Shown: one piece after another, positions 24,188-35,539 of the stretch | How positions within the stretch are numbered: position 1 is the first letter of the stretch | Layout of the letters: each line of letters opens with the position of its first letter | NCBI GenBank assembly: GCA_025084515.1 | Contig: JAJAGP010000885.1 | Location: forward strand, 207,693-271,692 | DNA: 64,000 nt | From: Ancistrus triradiatus | Taxonomy: Eukaryota > Chordata > Actinopteri > Siluriformes > Loricariidae | Direction: 5' to 3' | Program-made: the position numbers and the translations under genes | Notes under the pieces: model-generated | The model's input: only the letters and a program-made list of their open reading frames with translations | Database searches by the model: none | What the model was told of the DNA's origin: nothing

Positions 24188-24985
24188 TATATACAATGTC
24201 TCTTCCAGGCAAATATTTCAAAGCAGACTGGGGTTCCAAGATGTGATGTTCAAGTTGTTTTGAAGAAGAATAAGGAAACAGCCAATGTTGAGGACTGTAG
24301 ACGCAGATGTCAGTCAATGAAACTTAGTGTAGCAGATGAAAGACACATCATGTTTACTGCCCTTTGAAATTGGAAGATGTTCAGCAGTGCCATCAGCTCA
24401 GAACTGGCAGAAACCACCCATTTTCTGTTGAGACATCTCTGGCCAGAAGTTGTCTTCATAGAAGAATTGCAACCAAAAAACAAGGTGAAGCGACTCAGCT
24501 ATGCTTGAAAACATAGGCACTGGTGTGCAGAAAAGTGGCAGCAGGTGCTCTGGAGTGAGGAGTCAAAATTTGAACTATTTGGCTGTAACAGATGGCAGTT
24601 GGTTCGCCAAAGGGCTGGAGAGCGGTGAAGCATGGTGGAGGTTCCTTGCAAGTTTGGGTCTGCATTTCAGCAAAAGGAGTTGCGGATTTGGTCAGGATTA
24701 ACGGTGTCCTCTATGCTGAGAAATACAGACAAATATTTATCCATCATGCCATCAGGGAGGTATCTGATTGGCTCCAAATTTATGCTGAAGCAGGACAATG
24801 ACTCCAAACATAGAGCCAGGGTCATTATGAACTATCTTCAGCGTAAAGAAGAACAAGGAGTCCTAAAAGTAATGATATGGCCCCCACAGAGCACTGATCT
24901 CAACGTCATCGAGTCTGTCTGGAATTACATGGAGAAGGATTTGAGCAAGTCTACATCCACAGAACATCTGTGGTTAGACTGTAGT
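24185..24985 (+). pseudogene. Tc1-like transposase relic with DD38E spacing
   Basis: Plus-strand fragments in several frames give an HTH remnant (SKQTGVPRCDVQVVLKK), a central part with WSEESKFELFG (first Asp replaced by Glu), GGGSLQVW, then LKQDNDSKH with the second Asp, and LNVIESVW with the Glu. Counting gives 38 residues between Asp and Glu. DD38E elements are described as a separate Tc1 branch. No intact inverted repeats are seen. The 3' end runs into a different repeat at about 24980. Confidence 0.8.
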
Positions 24986-25415
24986 CCATCTGTTTCTCTA
25001 CATACTTTGTTAGCTCCCTTTCACCCTGTTCTTCCATTGTGTTAGTTATCTTCTGGTCCTTCATCAGTCATCATGGGACATTATCCAGAGAACACTGTTG
25101 GCTGGATATTTCTGGTTGATGGACAATTCTCAGTCTAGCAGTGATGCTGGGATGTTTAAAAACTCCAGCATCACTGCTGTTCTGATCAACTCGTACCAGT
25201 GCAACACACACTAACACACCACATCATCGGCATAATGCTCAAAGTAGTCCATCACTCAAATAATACCTGCTCTGTGGGGTTATGACCATTGAAGCAGAGG
25301 GTAACAGGAGGTTACAATGTATGCAGACCAACAGGTGGACTACAGTCTGTAATTTTAGAATTACAGATGAACAATGAAAAATGGATAATGAATGTAGAAA
25401 AAGGTTTATGGCTGA
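24975..25415 (-). mobile_element. Non-autonomous DNA-transposon-type fish repeat
   Basis: It contains blocks I associate with a common teleost repeat: CTGTAGTCCATCTGTTTCTC, CAACACACACTAACACACCA, CAAATAATACCTGCTCTGTG and GGACTACAGTCTGTAATT. The middle carries an inverted pair around GTTTAAAAACTCCAGCATCA. It has no coding capacity. The family was not named. A terminal piece of the same family is at 52188-52312. Confidence 0.65.
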
Positions 25416-25416
25416 T

Positions 25417-25419
<3 letters not shown>

Positions 25420-25497
<78 letters not shown>
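25420..25497. repeat. (GT)n(GA)n microsatellite
   Basis: About 34 GT units ending in a short GA run. Confidence 0.98.
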
Positions 25498-25498
<1 letters not shown>

Positions 25499-26437
25499 AA
25501 TATATATGGGGAGAGAACTAATTAAAAACATGCACTGAAACAGACTACTGCAATGATACTCACTGAAAGAGACACTCAAGTGACAATTCTAAGACCCATT
25601 ATTACCTTTCCAAAGTTAGCAGTCTCAGAAAAGAGGTCTCTTGAGTGGTTTTCTACATGGTAAACACACTTATGATGCTGCCAAGGGGCATAAAGGCAAG
25701 AAAAAGTAAAATGCATAAAGATAACTCCCCACCAGAAGCACTAGGACTGCTGGTATAAAGGCTCCTTGTTTGTTGGGAGTCTTTCAGAAGGACAGTGTGC
25801 AGCAAACAAACAAAAGAGCACAACCAGACATGAACTGTCACTGGCAATATAAAAAGTTACAATACAGCTGAATGCAGCCAAAGGAAGCCAGTAGAGAGAT
25901 GAACTACTGGGATCTGGTGTAAGCTGAACAAAAACATGGTGTCAATAAATAAAAAATGACAGTTCTTTATATGTTATACAATTTAACTATTCCAGAATTG
26001 CGTATTGTTGTCTATATTGCCACTCTTGACTTGGTTTAAGCCCAGCTTTGTATATCATATGAATTTCTGGTTATTGAATTTGGCTGGCATATTTATCAAG
26101 CGTAATTAACTTACTTATGGATCTAATTTTATAGCCCTCTGCAGCGTTCTAGTGTGAAACCCAGACCTCTCTACACTGATTTTTGCCTGTGCTTGCACGT
26201 CCAAGACTTGATTGAAAAATATTATATATGATCTCTAAAAAAAATATATCAGATGTACAGCTAAGCCAGTGGATTCAGTACCTTGTAGAATAAAAAAAGC
26301 CTCATTACTACATCCAAAGACAGGAAATTGCATTTGATTACAGTGAACTAATCAAATGTAGCAAAAAGGAAAATGAGCAATGATGGTGCCATTCGAAAAC
26401 GAAAACTTTCATGATTGAGAGAAGAGTGATAACTCAC
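25498..26437. other. ptprg intron 2, donor-proximal part
   Basis: It starts at the minus-strand GTGAGT donor (26432-26437). The rest shows no recognised repeat or exon. Confidence 0.5.
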
Positions 26438-26515
26438 CTGAATATGCCCAATAGGGTTCTCCTACTGCCCTCCTTGCTCTCTGATTGACCATTCCCTTTG
26501 TTTTTAGGGATGTGG
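26438..26515 (-). CDS. ptprg: ptprg coding exon 2 (start of carbonic-anhydrase-like domain)
   Basis: A 78-nt exon, 26 codons net, too short for ORF calling. On the minus strand it follows a pyrimidine-rich tract ending TTTGTTTTGTCCAG and is followed by GTGAGT. Entering in phase 1, as exon 1 requires, it stays open throughout. It gives a basic linker (QRARRA) and then GEPYWAYS, with one G left over. The established PTPRG sequence has a basic stretch followed by DPYWAYSG just before GPEHW in the carbonic-anhydrase-like domain. The related PTPRZ differs here (GWSYTG). This domain binds contactins in known homologs. Both flanking introns are phase 1, so skipping the exon would keep frame. Exon 3, which should start near YGPEHW, was not found in 1-26437, implying a long intron 2. 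Confidence 0.85.
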
Positions 26516-27525
26516 CTGGACAAAACAAAGACACAGATAGAACATGGCTTTAAAAAACTGTAGAATATCATGTAATCCTCTTGATTTGTTCATTACTAAG
26601 CCAGTTTACCCAGGCCATCTCTTTTATTGTTAAAGCAATACAACTACACCATACTCAATATGGATTGTTATTACAGTGTAATGGGTTATTATTAGTTATT
26701 AATATTGTAAAAAATAACAGAAAACATAACAGTAAATGGACATAATTTCAGTATCATGGTTTGGCAGGTGTTATCTCACACCATGTTCACCTGCAACAGC
26801 TAAGCACTATTATTTTATTTAACTCTATGGTTTTTTATTTGATGATTGCTATTGTTACATAAGGGCTGACTATATGTTGTATGTTCAGGCTGTTTTTAAA
26901 TTCCAAAAACTATGGCATATAAACTTTTATCTTCTGCATAATTAAAAGCAATAGATTAATTACAAAACAAATATTCTATCCAGCATACAGTATAGGGTGA
27001 ATACATGTAGTGTTGTCTAGCCCACTTTCTCTTTGAGAAGATTACTATGTAACTGTAGCCCACTACGTTGATCATCCTTGTTTTTATACTTCTCTCCTTC
27101 TCTCATATGGACTTTATTCTATGTAGAAATGAGGCATTTTAAGAGCTAGAGCACATTTTGAAATCAAAGAGTCATGTGTAACTCTCAAACCAGCACTAGT
27201 ATGACTGATTTAGACTTTCTTGAATATTCAAATATTGGATTTACACTGAGGATAACAGTCATTCCCTAAATAATATTATCAGTAATGAACTGATTCCAGT
27301 CCTAGATCCAGCACTGACATGATGGAGTGGTAAAATAATCTGACAACAAGTAGTCTGACATCTGAAACATGCTGGCCCAGATGTATTTTAGAACCCTCTT
27401 TCTTTATGCGATGCAACCTATGTGATGCAAGAAGGACCCCTTCAAGAGAAAACGCAGTGCCTGCTTCCAAATCCTTAAAGCTCTCTCCCATTTCTTATAT
27501 CCTGCTTTAGTAAATACACTTTATT
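26516..27525. other. ptprg intron 1, acceptor-proximal part
   Basis: It ends, in transcript sense, with the polypyrimidine tract and AG at 26516-26517. Otherwise unassigned AT-rich DNA. Confidence 0.5.
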
Positions 27526-28221
27526 TGCAGTGGTGCTTGAAAGTTTTCACACAAGTCCTAAAAACCCAATTAAACAAGTGAGAAAAAATATTATACTTGA
27601 TAACAAAATTGTGTGAACCTCTAGGATTAGCAGTTAATTTGAAGATGAAATTAGAGTCAGGTGTTTTCAATCAATGGGATGACAATCAGGCATGAGTGGG
27701 TGCCTTGTATATGAAAAACAGAGATCTATCAATCTGTCTGATTTTCACAAAACATGCTTGTGAAAGTCTATCATGCCACAAAAAAGGAGATTTATGAGTA
27801 CCTCAGAGAAAGAGTTCTTGATGCTCATCACGAAGCAAAAGATTGCAAAATCACCATGTTTTTGGATGGTACCAATCCACTGTCAGACAGATTTATGTAC
27901 AGATGGAAGAAATTCAACACTGCTATTACTTGGTTGACCAATGAAGATCACTCCAAGTTCAAGTTTTCAAGAGAACTATCAGAAGAACACAATCAGAATC
28001 AACAATGGCCCATCACGTGGCACAGGAACAATCCTGACAACTATTGGAGATATAATAACCTGCCGGTTTTTCCTTAATAATTAAATATCCAAATATAATA
28101 TCTTCTTCATTACTTGGGTACTAGATATAATCTTTTAGGACTTCAGTGAAAATCTGATGATGATTTAGGGACTATTTATGTAGAAATATAGAAAATTCCG
28201 AAGGCTTCAAGCACAACTGTA
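27526..28221 (+). mobile_element. Tc1 family A, internally deleted (about 0.7 kb)
   Basis: Left end CAGTGGTGCTTGAAAG with part of the inverted repeat removed; right end AAGCACAACTGTA. The plus-strand remnant (27754-28077) keeps an N-terminal segment around RERVLDAHH and MYRWKKFNTAI, i.e. the first HTH. The catalytic domain is deleted. Confidence 0.85.
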
Positions 28222-30104
28222 TGTCACAAAATTTTCATCATAACAAATAAGGTCAAAATAAGGCCCTGACTTAGTTCCATAAAATGTCTGAGGAAACCCA
28301 ACGCAGACAGCAGCTGAGCCAGGATTGCACTGTGCTGTGCTATCTGTCCTACCCATATGTAAACAGGTAATGACAAACCATTAAAAATGATCTACCTAAA
28401 AAAACAGTATATGCTTTTCATGTCTATTGTGAATAGCCCAAATAGCAAGGGCTGAAAGTGTCGCACCAGCATCAATATCTCATTTTCTGTACAATACGTG
28501 CAGCAGTAATATCACAAAAGCCATAAAAAGGGCCATCAATAATGCTATGTGAAATTACTATTACTGTTCCAAAAGCAAATAGGCCTCAAAACAGGTATTC
28601 AAAAAGATTTAGTCTAAATCAATGGTTCAAGCTTATCACAGTAAATCAGTCTTATTCATGATAATAAATTTCTTTCAAACACAAGAGAGGTTAACTTCTT
28701 CTTTCAAAGGCATGACCTCTTCACTGCAATGCTTACTTAGAACTTAGAACTCTCTCCTTAATCTTGAACTTTTGAGATTTCTCACAATAACTCTTTTATA
28801 AGATTAGAAAATAATTGCAAATGGTCCATCTGTGAAATAATAAGGTCTTGTTGATCTGCATCATTAAATTGACATCATGTCCACCTGACTGGAGATAACA
28901 TTATGCTTGCTCCCCAAGCAACTTATGTTTCAAGAAGACAAAGTGTTTCGAGCACAAGAATAAAGCATTACATTCAGAGGTCTGCAAGTTAATTTGTAGC
29001 AGAGCAACACGGGAGACTAAAGAGGGGAGGGTGAAAAAGAGGGGTAAGACAAAGACAAAATAAGAGGGAAAAAATCCAGTACTAAACTAGGCAGGCTTGC
29101 ACAGCTCTGCGCATGTATTACAGTGTTTCTTGCTGAGCAGAATCAGTGTGCCCCTGCAGTCCCTTTATTATATTTAAGCAGCAACCCACACTCCTTTAAA
29201 ACACACGCTATAAAAAATGTGTAGCATAATCTGTCCTGTGATTCTCCCCGCAGCTCTGTAATTGTCCTGTTTATCTCACTCAGTATGTTTCAAAGCCTCG
29301 GCGCACCTTCGGGAGATAGCCTGCATATGTGAAAGTGATCTTGAAGAAGACCTAACGTGCCTGTGAGCATGCTGCTTTGTATTCTGTTAAACAGCTTCTG
29401 CTTCTCCAGCACAGTCAAACAGGCATGCCAGAGAGAAACAAAAGCTGAAAGCCCACTACCCACGGGCCGGGATAATAAACGAATGATGTCTGAATGTGAA
29501 TGAATGTAAACAAGCCAGTCCTGATGGTGGCATGAATTTTCTGGTCACATCATCCCAGCGCCTATGCGACTGCTTTCTCACCTAGAGATCATCACGTTGG
29601 GGCCAGAAGGGGATTCCTGTATTTATATCTCACTTCAAAGCACTCACTTCACCACCTACCAGTGGCTCAATCCAGGGGAAAATGCTACGTTTGCACAAAC
29701 ACATTTTCCTATTCTCCACACTGTTCTTACTCCCGCTTGCATCATTACATTGGAGATTAATTAGGCGCTGAACTAAGTCAATTCAGTTGGTCTTGGCAAT
29801 TAAGGATGCATTTATTGGTTAGCCAACAATTTAACACGCTGTCATTGGCCAGCCATCTTGTCCTATTTCAGCTTTAATCCCCTGAAAGAGGGAGACAGAT
29901 CACACTGTAAACAGTTCATTTGTTAGCGTTCATAATCTATTGAAGGAGCCATGCATAGTAAAAGGCAGGTCATGATTGTTTTATTTTATTGTATTGAGCC
30001 TGGTTTGACTGACATAATATTCCTGACCTGGATCTTAGTCAGGCCATCTGTCTATTTAATCTAATATACAATCTGTCTATTTGATCTAATATGCACTATG
30101 TAGA
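28222..30104. other. ptprg intron 1: long single-copy-like stretch
   Basis: No repeat family recognised. From about 29090 to 29880 the sequence has even composition, few simple repeats and motifs such as GGAGATTAATTAGGCGC and TCATTGGCCAGCCATCTTG. This is the best candidate in the window for a conserved non-coding enhancer block. The ORF at 29564-29764 has no domain. Confidence 0.4.
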
Positions 30105-30738
30105 CTAGTCGTCGACTGATATGGGTTTTTTAATGGCAGACGCCGAAGCAGGGTGACAGAAATACATATATATATATATACACATATAATGCCGATGTCA
30201 CAAATTTTGTTTTGCAACTGATATAACCAATAACAATAAATGAGACACCAAACTGCTGAACTTAAACAATCATTCATTTAAGCTGTACATGCATTGTCTC
30301 TGTTTGCACTCTGTCTTTTTTATAAATAAAAAAAGAAAGTTTTATTGCTGTTAACTACAACATTTATTATATAACACTATCACATTTCTTGGAACAAAAT
30401 GAAAATATGTATATACTTGCAAAAAAACATTGTTAGAGTAGTGCATATGGTAGCACCATATTTTTGCTTTCAGTCCCAGTTCCAGTTAAGGTCAGTAAGT
30501 TGTAATGCTAGAACCAATCTTCTACTAAATGGCTCCACCCTCAATGAACGTTTTCTCAACATCTCTTTTGTTTTTAGTCCCAGTTTATGAGCAGCAATTT
30601 CTAATGCAGGAAAACAAAGTTACTCTGCATTTTCCCCACTATTTTTGCATATCAGCTTCATAAGGGCAGATATCGGCCGATGCCGGTTATTTCAAAATGG
30701 CATTAATCAGCTCGATCAATCTGCTATATCACTAATAT
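30105..30738. mobile_element. Non-autonomous DNA transposon with GACTGATAT-type ends
   Basis: The left part has TCGTCGACTGATATGGG...GCAGACGCCGA. The right part has TATCGGCCGATGCCGG...GATCAATCTGCTATATCA, a degraded inverted counterpart. The end pattern resembles hAT-type elements common in fish. There is no transposase. The boundaries are approximate. Confidence 0.55.
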
Positions 30739-30754
30739 AGAAACCCAAAAAAAA

Positions 30755-30910
30755 GTTTCCCCACCACCTTTGCTGCTACAACAGCTTTTTGTTCTTCTAA
30801 AAGGGCTTTGCACTAGATTTTGGAACATGACTGTGAGGTTGGTTTCTGATGATAGACAATAAGCCCTGGCTCACTTTTGGCATTCCAGTGAATTTTGAGG
30901 TCAAGGTTAG
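30755..30910 (-). pseudogene. DNA-transposase relic, 3' part
   Basis: The minus strand contains a degraded version of a common fish transposon region (CTTTGCTGCTACAACAGC, GCACTAGATTTTGGAACATG, AATTTTGAGGTCAAGG). It has no open frame, and termini are not identified. Confidence 0.45.
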
Positions 30911-30995
30911 TAAACAGATTCACTATGGACTTTGTTTAACTACAGCAAGAACAAAGTTGATGAACGGACTTGTTGGAAGCAGAAACTATTTTATA

Positions 30996-31567
30996 TACCG
31001 TATTTTTCGGGTATAAAGCGCACCGGGTTATAAGGCACGATATCAATGATCGGCTGCTAACGGGTATATTTTCATACATAAAGCGCACCGGGTTATAAGG
31101 CGCATGAAATGAAACAAAACTCTTAAGTTCCGTCGGAAGCTCAGTTTGGTCTTTACCTGGCACAGGGCGTCTTCTTGCTTCCTCCACTTCCGTACCATTG
31201 ATTCGTTAATGTTGAATTCTCTCGCAGCTGCTCTATGTCCATGTTGTACTGCGTGACTGATAGCGTTGTTTGAAATCCGCTTCGAAAATAAATGAATGGA
31301 TGCACACACCCTAATGCTGAAGCACATACCGTATTACTCAGCGATGCTGCGCACTATGGTGGCCGTGAGCTTCGTAACTTACCAAGGCAGTGCTAAAACA
31401 TTTTGACAGATTTATGAGCGCCGTGTACCATCTACAATCGGTTCTAGGTCAGGAAGCACAACCAGAATTAATTCATACATTAGACACACCGCATTTTAAG
31501 GCGCACTGTCGATTCTTGAGAAAGTTAAAGGATATTAAGTGCGCCTTATGGTCCGAAAAATACGGTA
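30996..31567 (-). mobile_element. Pogo-like non-autonomous transposon, copy 2
   Basis: A 572-bp unit with TA and TACCGTATTTTTCGGG...CCGAAAAATACGGTA ends. The minus strand (31275 to 31125) keeps the HTH segment SHAVQHGHRAAAREFNINES then MVRKWRKQEDAL. It is nearly the same length and sequence as the copy at 14062 and has the same deletion of the catalytic domain, so both derive from one non-autonomous master. Confidence 0.82.
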
Positions 31568-31825
31568 CTATAAATGAACTATACTATAATTGTAATGTAC
31601 TATACTATAAATGTGTCAAATTGAGAGTCACTGGGGTATTCAGCTCAACCCATTCTCTACTGCCACTGTTTGCAGAATCCAGAAATGTAAACTTTAAATT
31701 GTGAATGTGTTACAAGTGAGTGTTTCTGAAATACCAGAGCACAATAATTAGAAGGGTTGTCGACAAACTTTTGTCTTTATAGTCTGTGTGTGTGTGTGTG
31801 TGTGTGTGTAAGTAATATACCATAT
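31568..31825. repeat. Unassigned DNA with (GT)n at 31781-31811
   Basis: A short (GT)n tract of about 14 units next to a Tc1 end. Nothing else recognised. Confidence 0.7.
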
Positions 31826-32264
31826 ACACACTCACAGACCACTTTATTAGGTACAATTGTTAAACTGCTTGTCAGTGCTAACCAGCCAATCACATGATAG
31901 CAACTCAAAGCATTTAGGCATGTAAACGTGGCTGAAATGGTCAAGACGACCTGGCAAACTGAGCATCAGAATTGTGAAGAAAGGTGATTTAAGTGACTTG
32001 GCGTGGTTGTTGGTGATAGAAGGTTAGTGATCTTCTGGGATTTTCATGCACAGGCACCTCTAGGGTTTACAGAGAATAGTCCAAAAAAGAGAAAATATTC
32101 AGTAAGTGGCAGTTGTCTGGGTGAAAATGCCTTGTTGATGTCAGAGGAGAATTGCCAGACTGGATCAAGCTTATAGAAAGGCAACAGTACCTGAAATATC
32201 CACTTTTTACAACCGAGGTATGCAAAAGAGCACCTCTGGATGCACTGCACGTCAAACCATGAAG

Positions 32265-32265
<1 letters not shown>
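31826..32265 (+). mobile_element. Tc1-like transposon, DD36E family, 5' half
   Basis: It starts TATACACTCACAGACCACTT, the family's terminus, followed by TATTAGGTACAATTGTTAAA. It then covers the start of the transposase region through GGGATTTTCATGCACAGGC, TAGAAAGGCAACAGTACC and ACAACCGAGGTATGCA. It is cut before the catalytic domain by an (AT)n(AC)n tract. Confidence 0.85.

Positions 32266-32308
<43 letters not shown>
32266..32308. repeat. (AT)n(AC)n microsatellite
   Basis: Compound dinucleotide tract between two transposon fragments. Confidence 0.95.
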
Positions 32309-32311
<3 letters not shown>

Positions 32312-32470
32312 ATGGGGCAAAAAAGTATTTAGTCAGCACACAGATTGTGCAAGTTCTCCTACTTAGAAAGATGAGAGAGTTCTGTAAGTTTAATCATAAG
32401 TACACTGTAGGATTGTAGAATTTTTAAAGAACTTAACTGTAATGTAATGAAGCATTATACATATTTATTT
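32309..32470 (+). mobile_element. Tc1-type MITE fragment (GGGGCAAAAAAGTATTTAG ends)
   Basis: It begins ATGGGGCAAAAAAGTATTTA and includes GCAAGTTCTCCTACTTAG and AAGATGAGAGAG. The same end is seen in both termini of the complete element at 56806-57223. The right part is lost. Confidence 0.75.
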
Positions 32471-33636
32471 AATCCTTTCTCTAAACACACACAGGAAAAG
32501 GGCCATTCATACTCGTACATTTGACTCGTACATCGTGTGTTTACTTTGGACAACCGATGATGAGTTCCAGATGTAAAGCAGTAAAAGGTGAAATAATATG
32601 TGGAGAGAACATTCCTGAAACTGGAGATGAGCCAATTATGTCCTGTTTAGTTAAAACTGTCACGTTTCTTCTGCACCCTAGATACTGTATATATCAGTGC
32701 ATGTTCTGTGCATTTTCCACACTTTGCTGTGACTTGCTGTTGAGCAGAGTAATAAATATCTGTGGCACCCTGTTGTTGACCCTGTTCCCTCATCCATTTT
32801 GCGAAATGTTTTTAAGATCTACAGTTCTGCAGCAGAGGCTTTCTGAAGTGCTCTAAATCCCTCGGGTCTCGTAACGATAGTTACAAGTCAGCAGCCGCCA
32901 CATGCGCATGTGTGCGTACAGGGGTCGGGAAATTGACATCCACAGAAGGGAAGAGAGTATGCAGCAGAAACTGGTAAATATTCACCAGACTCTGAAGCGA
33001 TGGTGACGGCAGCAAGGTGCAGCATTATTGTACAAAGCCCTCTTCCTCACACCAGCCTGACACCAGATTAAGTCACACTGACATTATATGCCTGCTCAGG
33101 TTTAAAAGCACTGTACAAAAACAACTCTGTTATTTTCGCAAATATCTCGCACAGAAAAACACTCCCACCCTGCTTTCCTCCCACAGTACATCAGTTCTTC
33201 TGATTAAGAACTGCACTCATTAGACACATTAGTCTCTTTATTTTTGCTTTCAGTTTTCTACTGTGCCATTGTGATTTTTTTGCCATTTACCTGTACAATT
33301 ACAAGGTCTATTAACGCTCTTTTATAGCTTCTTCTGCGTATATTTAGATGATTTTTCACAACACCAGCGTTTTACTATTGTGATTCTAAGTATTAAAAGA
33401 ATAAATTACCATAAATGGACGAATAAATAAATATATACAGTACTCACACTCGGCAATTCGTATGGCGCTCGGGAGCGTTTGACACCCCAAGCGCGGTTCA
33501 TTTGACTAGTGTGGTCACTCCGAATCGTGTCGGGATGCGATACACTGAATCGATTCGCTGCACATATGTAGTGTGATCACGAATCGTGCTCCAGCGTGGA
33601 AAACAGTGTCAGCTGCCTCCTTAAACATCTTACGTG
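32471..33636. other. ptprg intron 1: no gene recognised
   Basis: Unassigned. From about 33440 the DNA becomes CpG-rich (AATCGTGTCGGGATGCG, GAATCGATTCGC), in contrast to its surroundings. It may be the end of an unidentified DNA transposon that continues into the duplicated unit at 33637. Confidence 0.35.
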
Positions 33637-33890
33637 CAGCACGAGAAGCCGAAAAATAGTCACATAATCAGTGCATTTATTATAAGGCTTATTAGGGTTG
33701 TGTGTCAGCGTAAACAAACTGAAACCAAAATAGTCACATAGTAAGTACAAGCATGAAGTCCGCTGTGCAGCACGAGAAGCCGAATCACAATGACCTTTAT
33801 AATCAATGCACTAATTATAACGAGTATTAGAGCTGTGTGTCAGCGCGCACAAAACAAAACCAAAGAAAGGCACAAAAGTATGTGGTTACC
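33637..33890. repeat. Tandem duplication of a unit of about 130 bp
   Basis: GTGCAGCACGAGAAGCCGAA occurs at about 33638 and again at about 33768. Each is followed by a similar stretch containing TTATAA, TATTAG and TGTGTGTCAGCG. The two units are clearly diverged, so the duplication is not recent. Confidence 0.7.
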
Positions 33891-34019
33891 CGATCACATT
33901 TGTACAACCATGAAGTAGGATGTGCTGTGCGAGCGCCTATCATGATGACGAAAGCGTGCTGGAGCATGTTTCGGTGAGACCAGTGTGAGCAGGAGTAAGT
34001 GAGGAAGTGGCGAGGGGGC

Positions 34020-34167
34020 CAAACATGCTCCAGCACGGTTCAAGGCAACTGAACCCCATTGAGCATTTGTGGGGGCACTTGAAGACAGAGAAAGCCAAGC
34101 ATACAGTAACATGGAAAGGAAAAAAGTCTCTGTTAGGAAAATGAAGATGGTTAATCAAAAGGCTTAA
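34020..34167 (+). pseudogene. Tc1-like transposase C-terminal relic
   Basis: Plus-strand codons from about 34058 read LNPIEHLWGHLKTEKAKHTV and stay open to a stop at about 34166. This is the catalytic-Glu block of a Tc1-like transposase. The domains carrying the two Asp residues are missing. Confidence 0.75.
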
Positions 34168-35392
34168 AGTTGCAAGTGATATAGTTTGGCATTTCTTGCT
34201 CTGTTACAAACACATACAGTCATGACAGGTTAATCTCTCAGTCCTTTTGTTAAAAAAAAGAAAAAAAAATTCCCTAATCTTTTGTGGAAGCTCTAAATCT
34301 GCTGAACAAACAGGCAGAATAGCACAACACACAATTTACACAGCAATCTCTTAAAGGCCAGAGGCAACACACACAGACCTCAGAGATGGAAAGGTCACAC
34401 AGACTCGTAGCTACAGTATTGATAATAACTATGCACATCGTCAATACCTGACATGGATTAGTCCTGCTGTGCTTTCAGGCATCAAATGTTGGAACTGACC
34501 TGCTGGGTCACTGGCTCTGCCTAGGTGTTGACAATCCTTTAACAAACCACCTGACATCTGAATGACTGTTCTCTGTGTGTCAACAATAGAGTATAATCTG
34601 CTTTAGTTACAGTGGCTTTGCACAGAGCTAGCGAGCAGCAAGCTTCTATTAGTTTATCTTCAGCCAGCCTTCCACCTCCCTCGCCAGCTGTTTAATCTCT
34701 TTTTGTGGTTTGTGTTTACATGTACGCGATGCTCTGGAGAGACATTTTTTCCACACAAAGTCACAAGGTTAAACAGAGGAGCCGAAGCGGTTGTGTGTTT
34801 GCGAAACCCATTAAATGTGCTTTAAAGGAAAAAGTCATCTCAATTACTGTTGTCTCAAATTAGGTAAGCAGAGCATGCTACATTACACCAACTTTGTACT
34901 TCATATGCTGCAGCTGCTTTCTTTTGCCTGTATTTTACACAGTCCATCAGATAATCTGTCTACACAGAAGAGCATATGGCATTCAAACTGGAGGCAATAA
35001 ATAGAGACAAGGCAAAGTAATAGGAACTGGCAGAATGCAGAACAGCGAGAGAAAATGGGGGGAAAACAATCCTAGCCTTTTTGTGACTGGCATGCATGAG
35101 AGTGTCTGCCCATTAGCAGTTTGATTGACACGGTTTGTGTAGAGTTACTGTTCACCTACACTCAGAAGGATACTCGGAGTAAGAGCAATCAATTCGACAG
35201 GAACAGGTAATCCTACTAAACAAGCGTCGGGTTTGAAAAAAAACAAGTAAGGAAATGCCGGGCAGAGAGAGAGAGCGAGAGTAGAGTGTAATCAGTAATG
35301 GTTAGATAGCATGGCACGATGCTGCCAAATTCTGTAATGTTGCATATCAACAACCCATATCTACTTACTGGCTCTGTTACTGTTCGCCATTT
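34168..35392. other. ptprg intron 1: single-copy-like DNA, possible regulatory block
   Basis: No repeat family recognised. About 34560-35200 has even composition with motifs such as TGTGTTTACATG and TCTCAATTACTG, a second candidate conserved non-coding block. Unverified. Confidence 0.35.
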
Positions 35393-35525
35393 CACATTTA
35401 GAGTTAGTCATTTAGCAGACACCCTCATCCAGAGTGACTTACACCTGATATAGTCTTATAGTCCAAGCAATTGTGGTTTAAGGGTCTTGCTCAAGGACCC
35501 AACAGTGGCAGCTTGGCACAGACCA
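35393..35525 (-). repeat. SINE type S fragment
   Basis: The reverse complement shows TTGGACTATAAGAC, GTAAGTCACTCTGGATG and GTCTGCTAAATGAC. The tRNA-like head is truncated. Confidence 0.75.
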
Positions 35526-35539
35526 AATAATGCTCTCGC

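Noticed and set aside
32521..32856. 111-codon ORF as a gene
   Set aside because: No recognisable domain. It lies in intron DNA next to transposon scraps.
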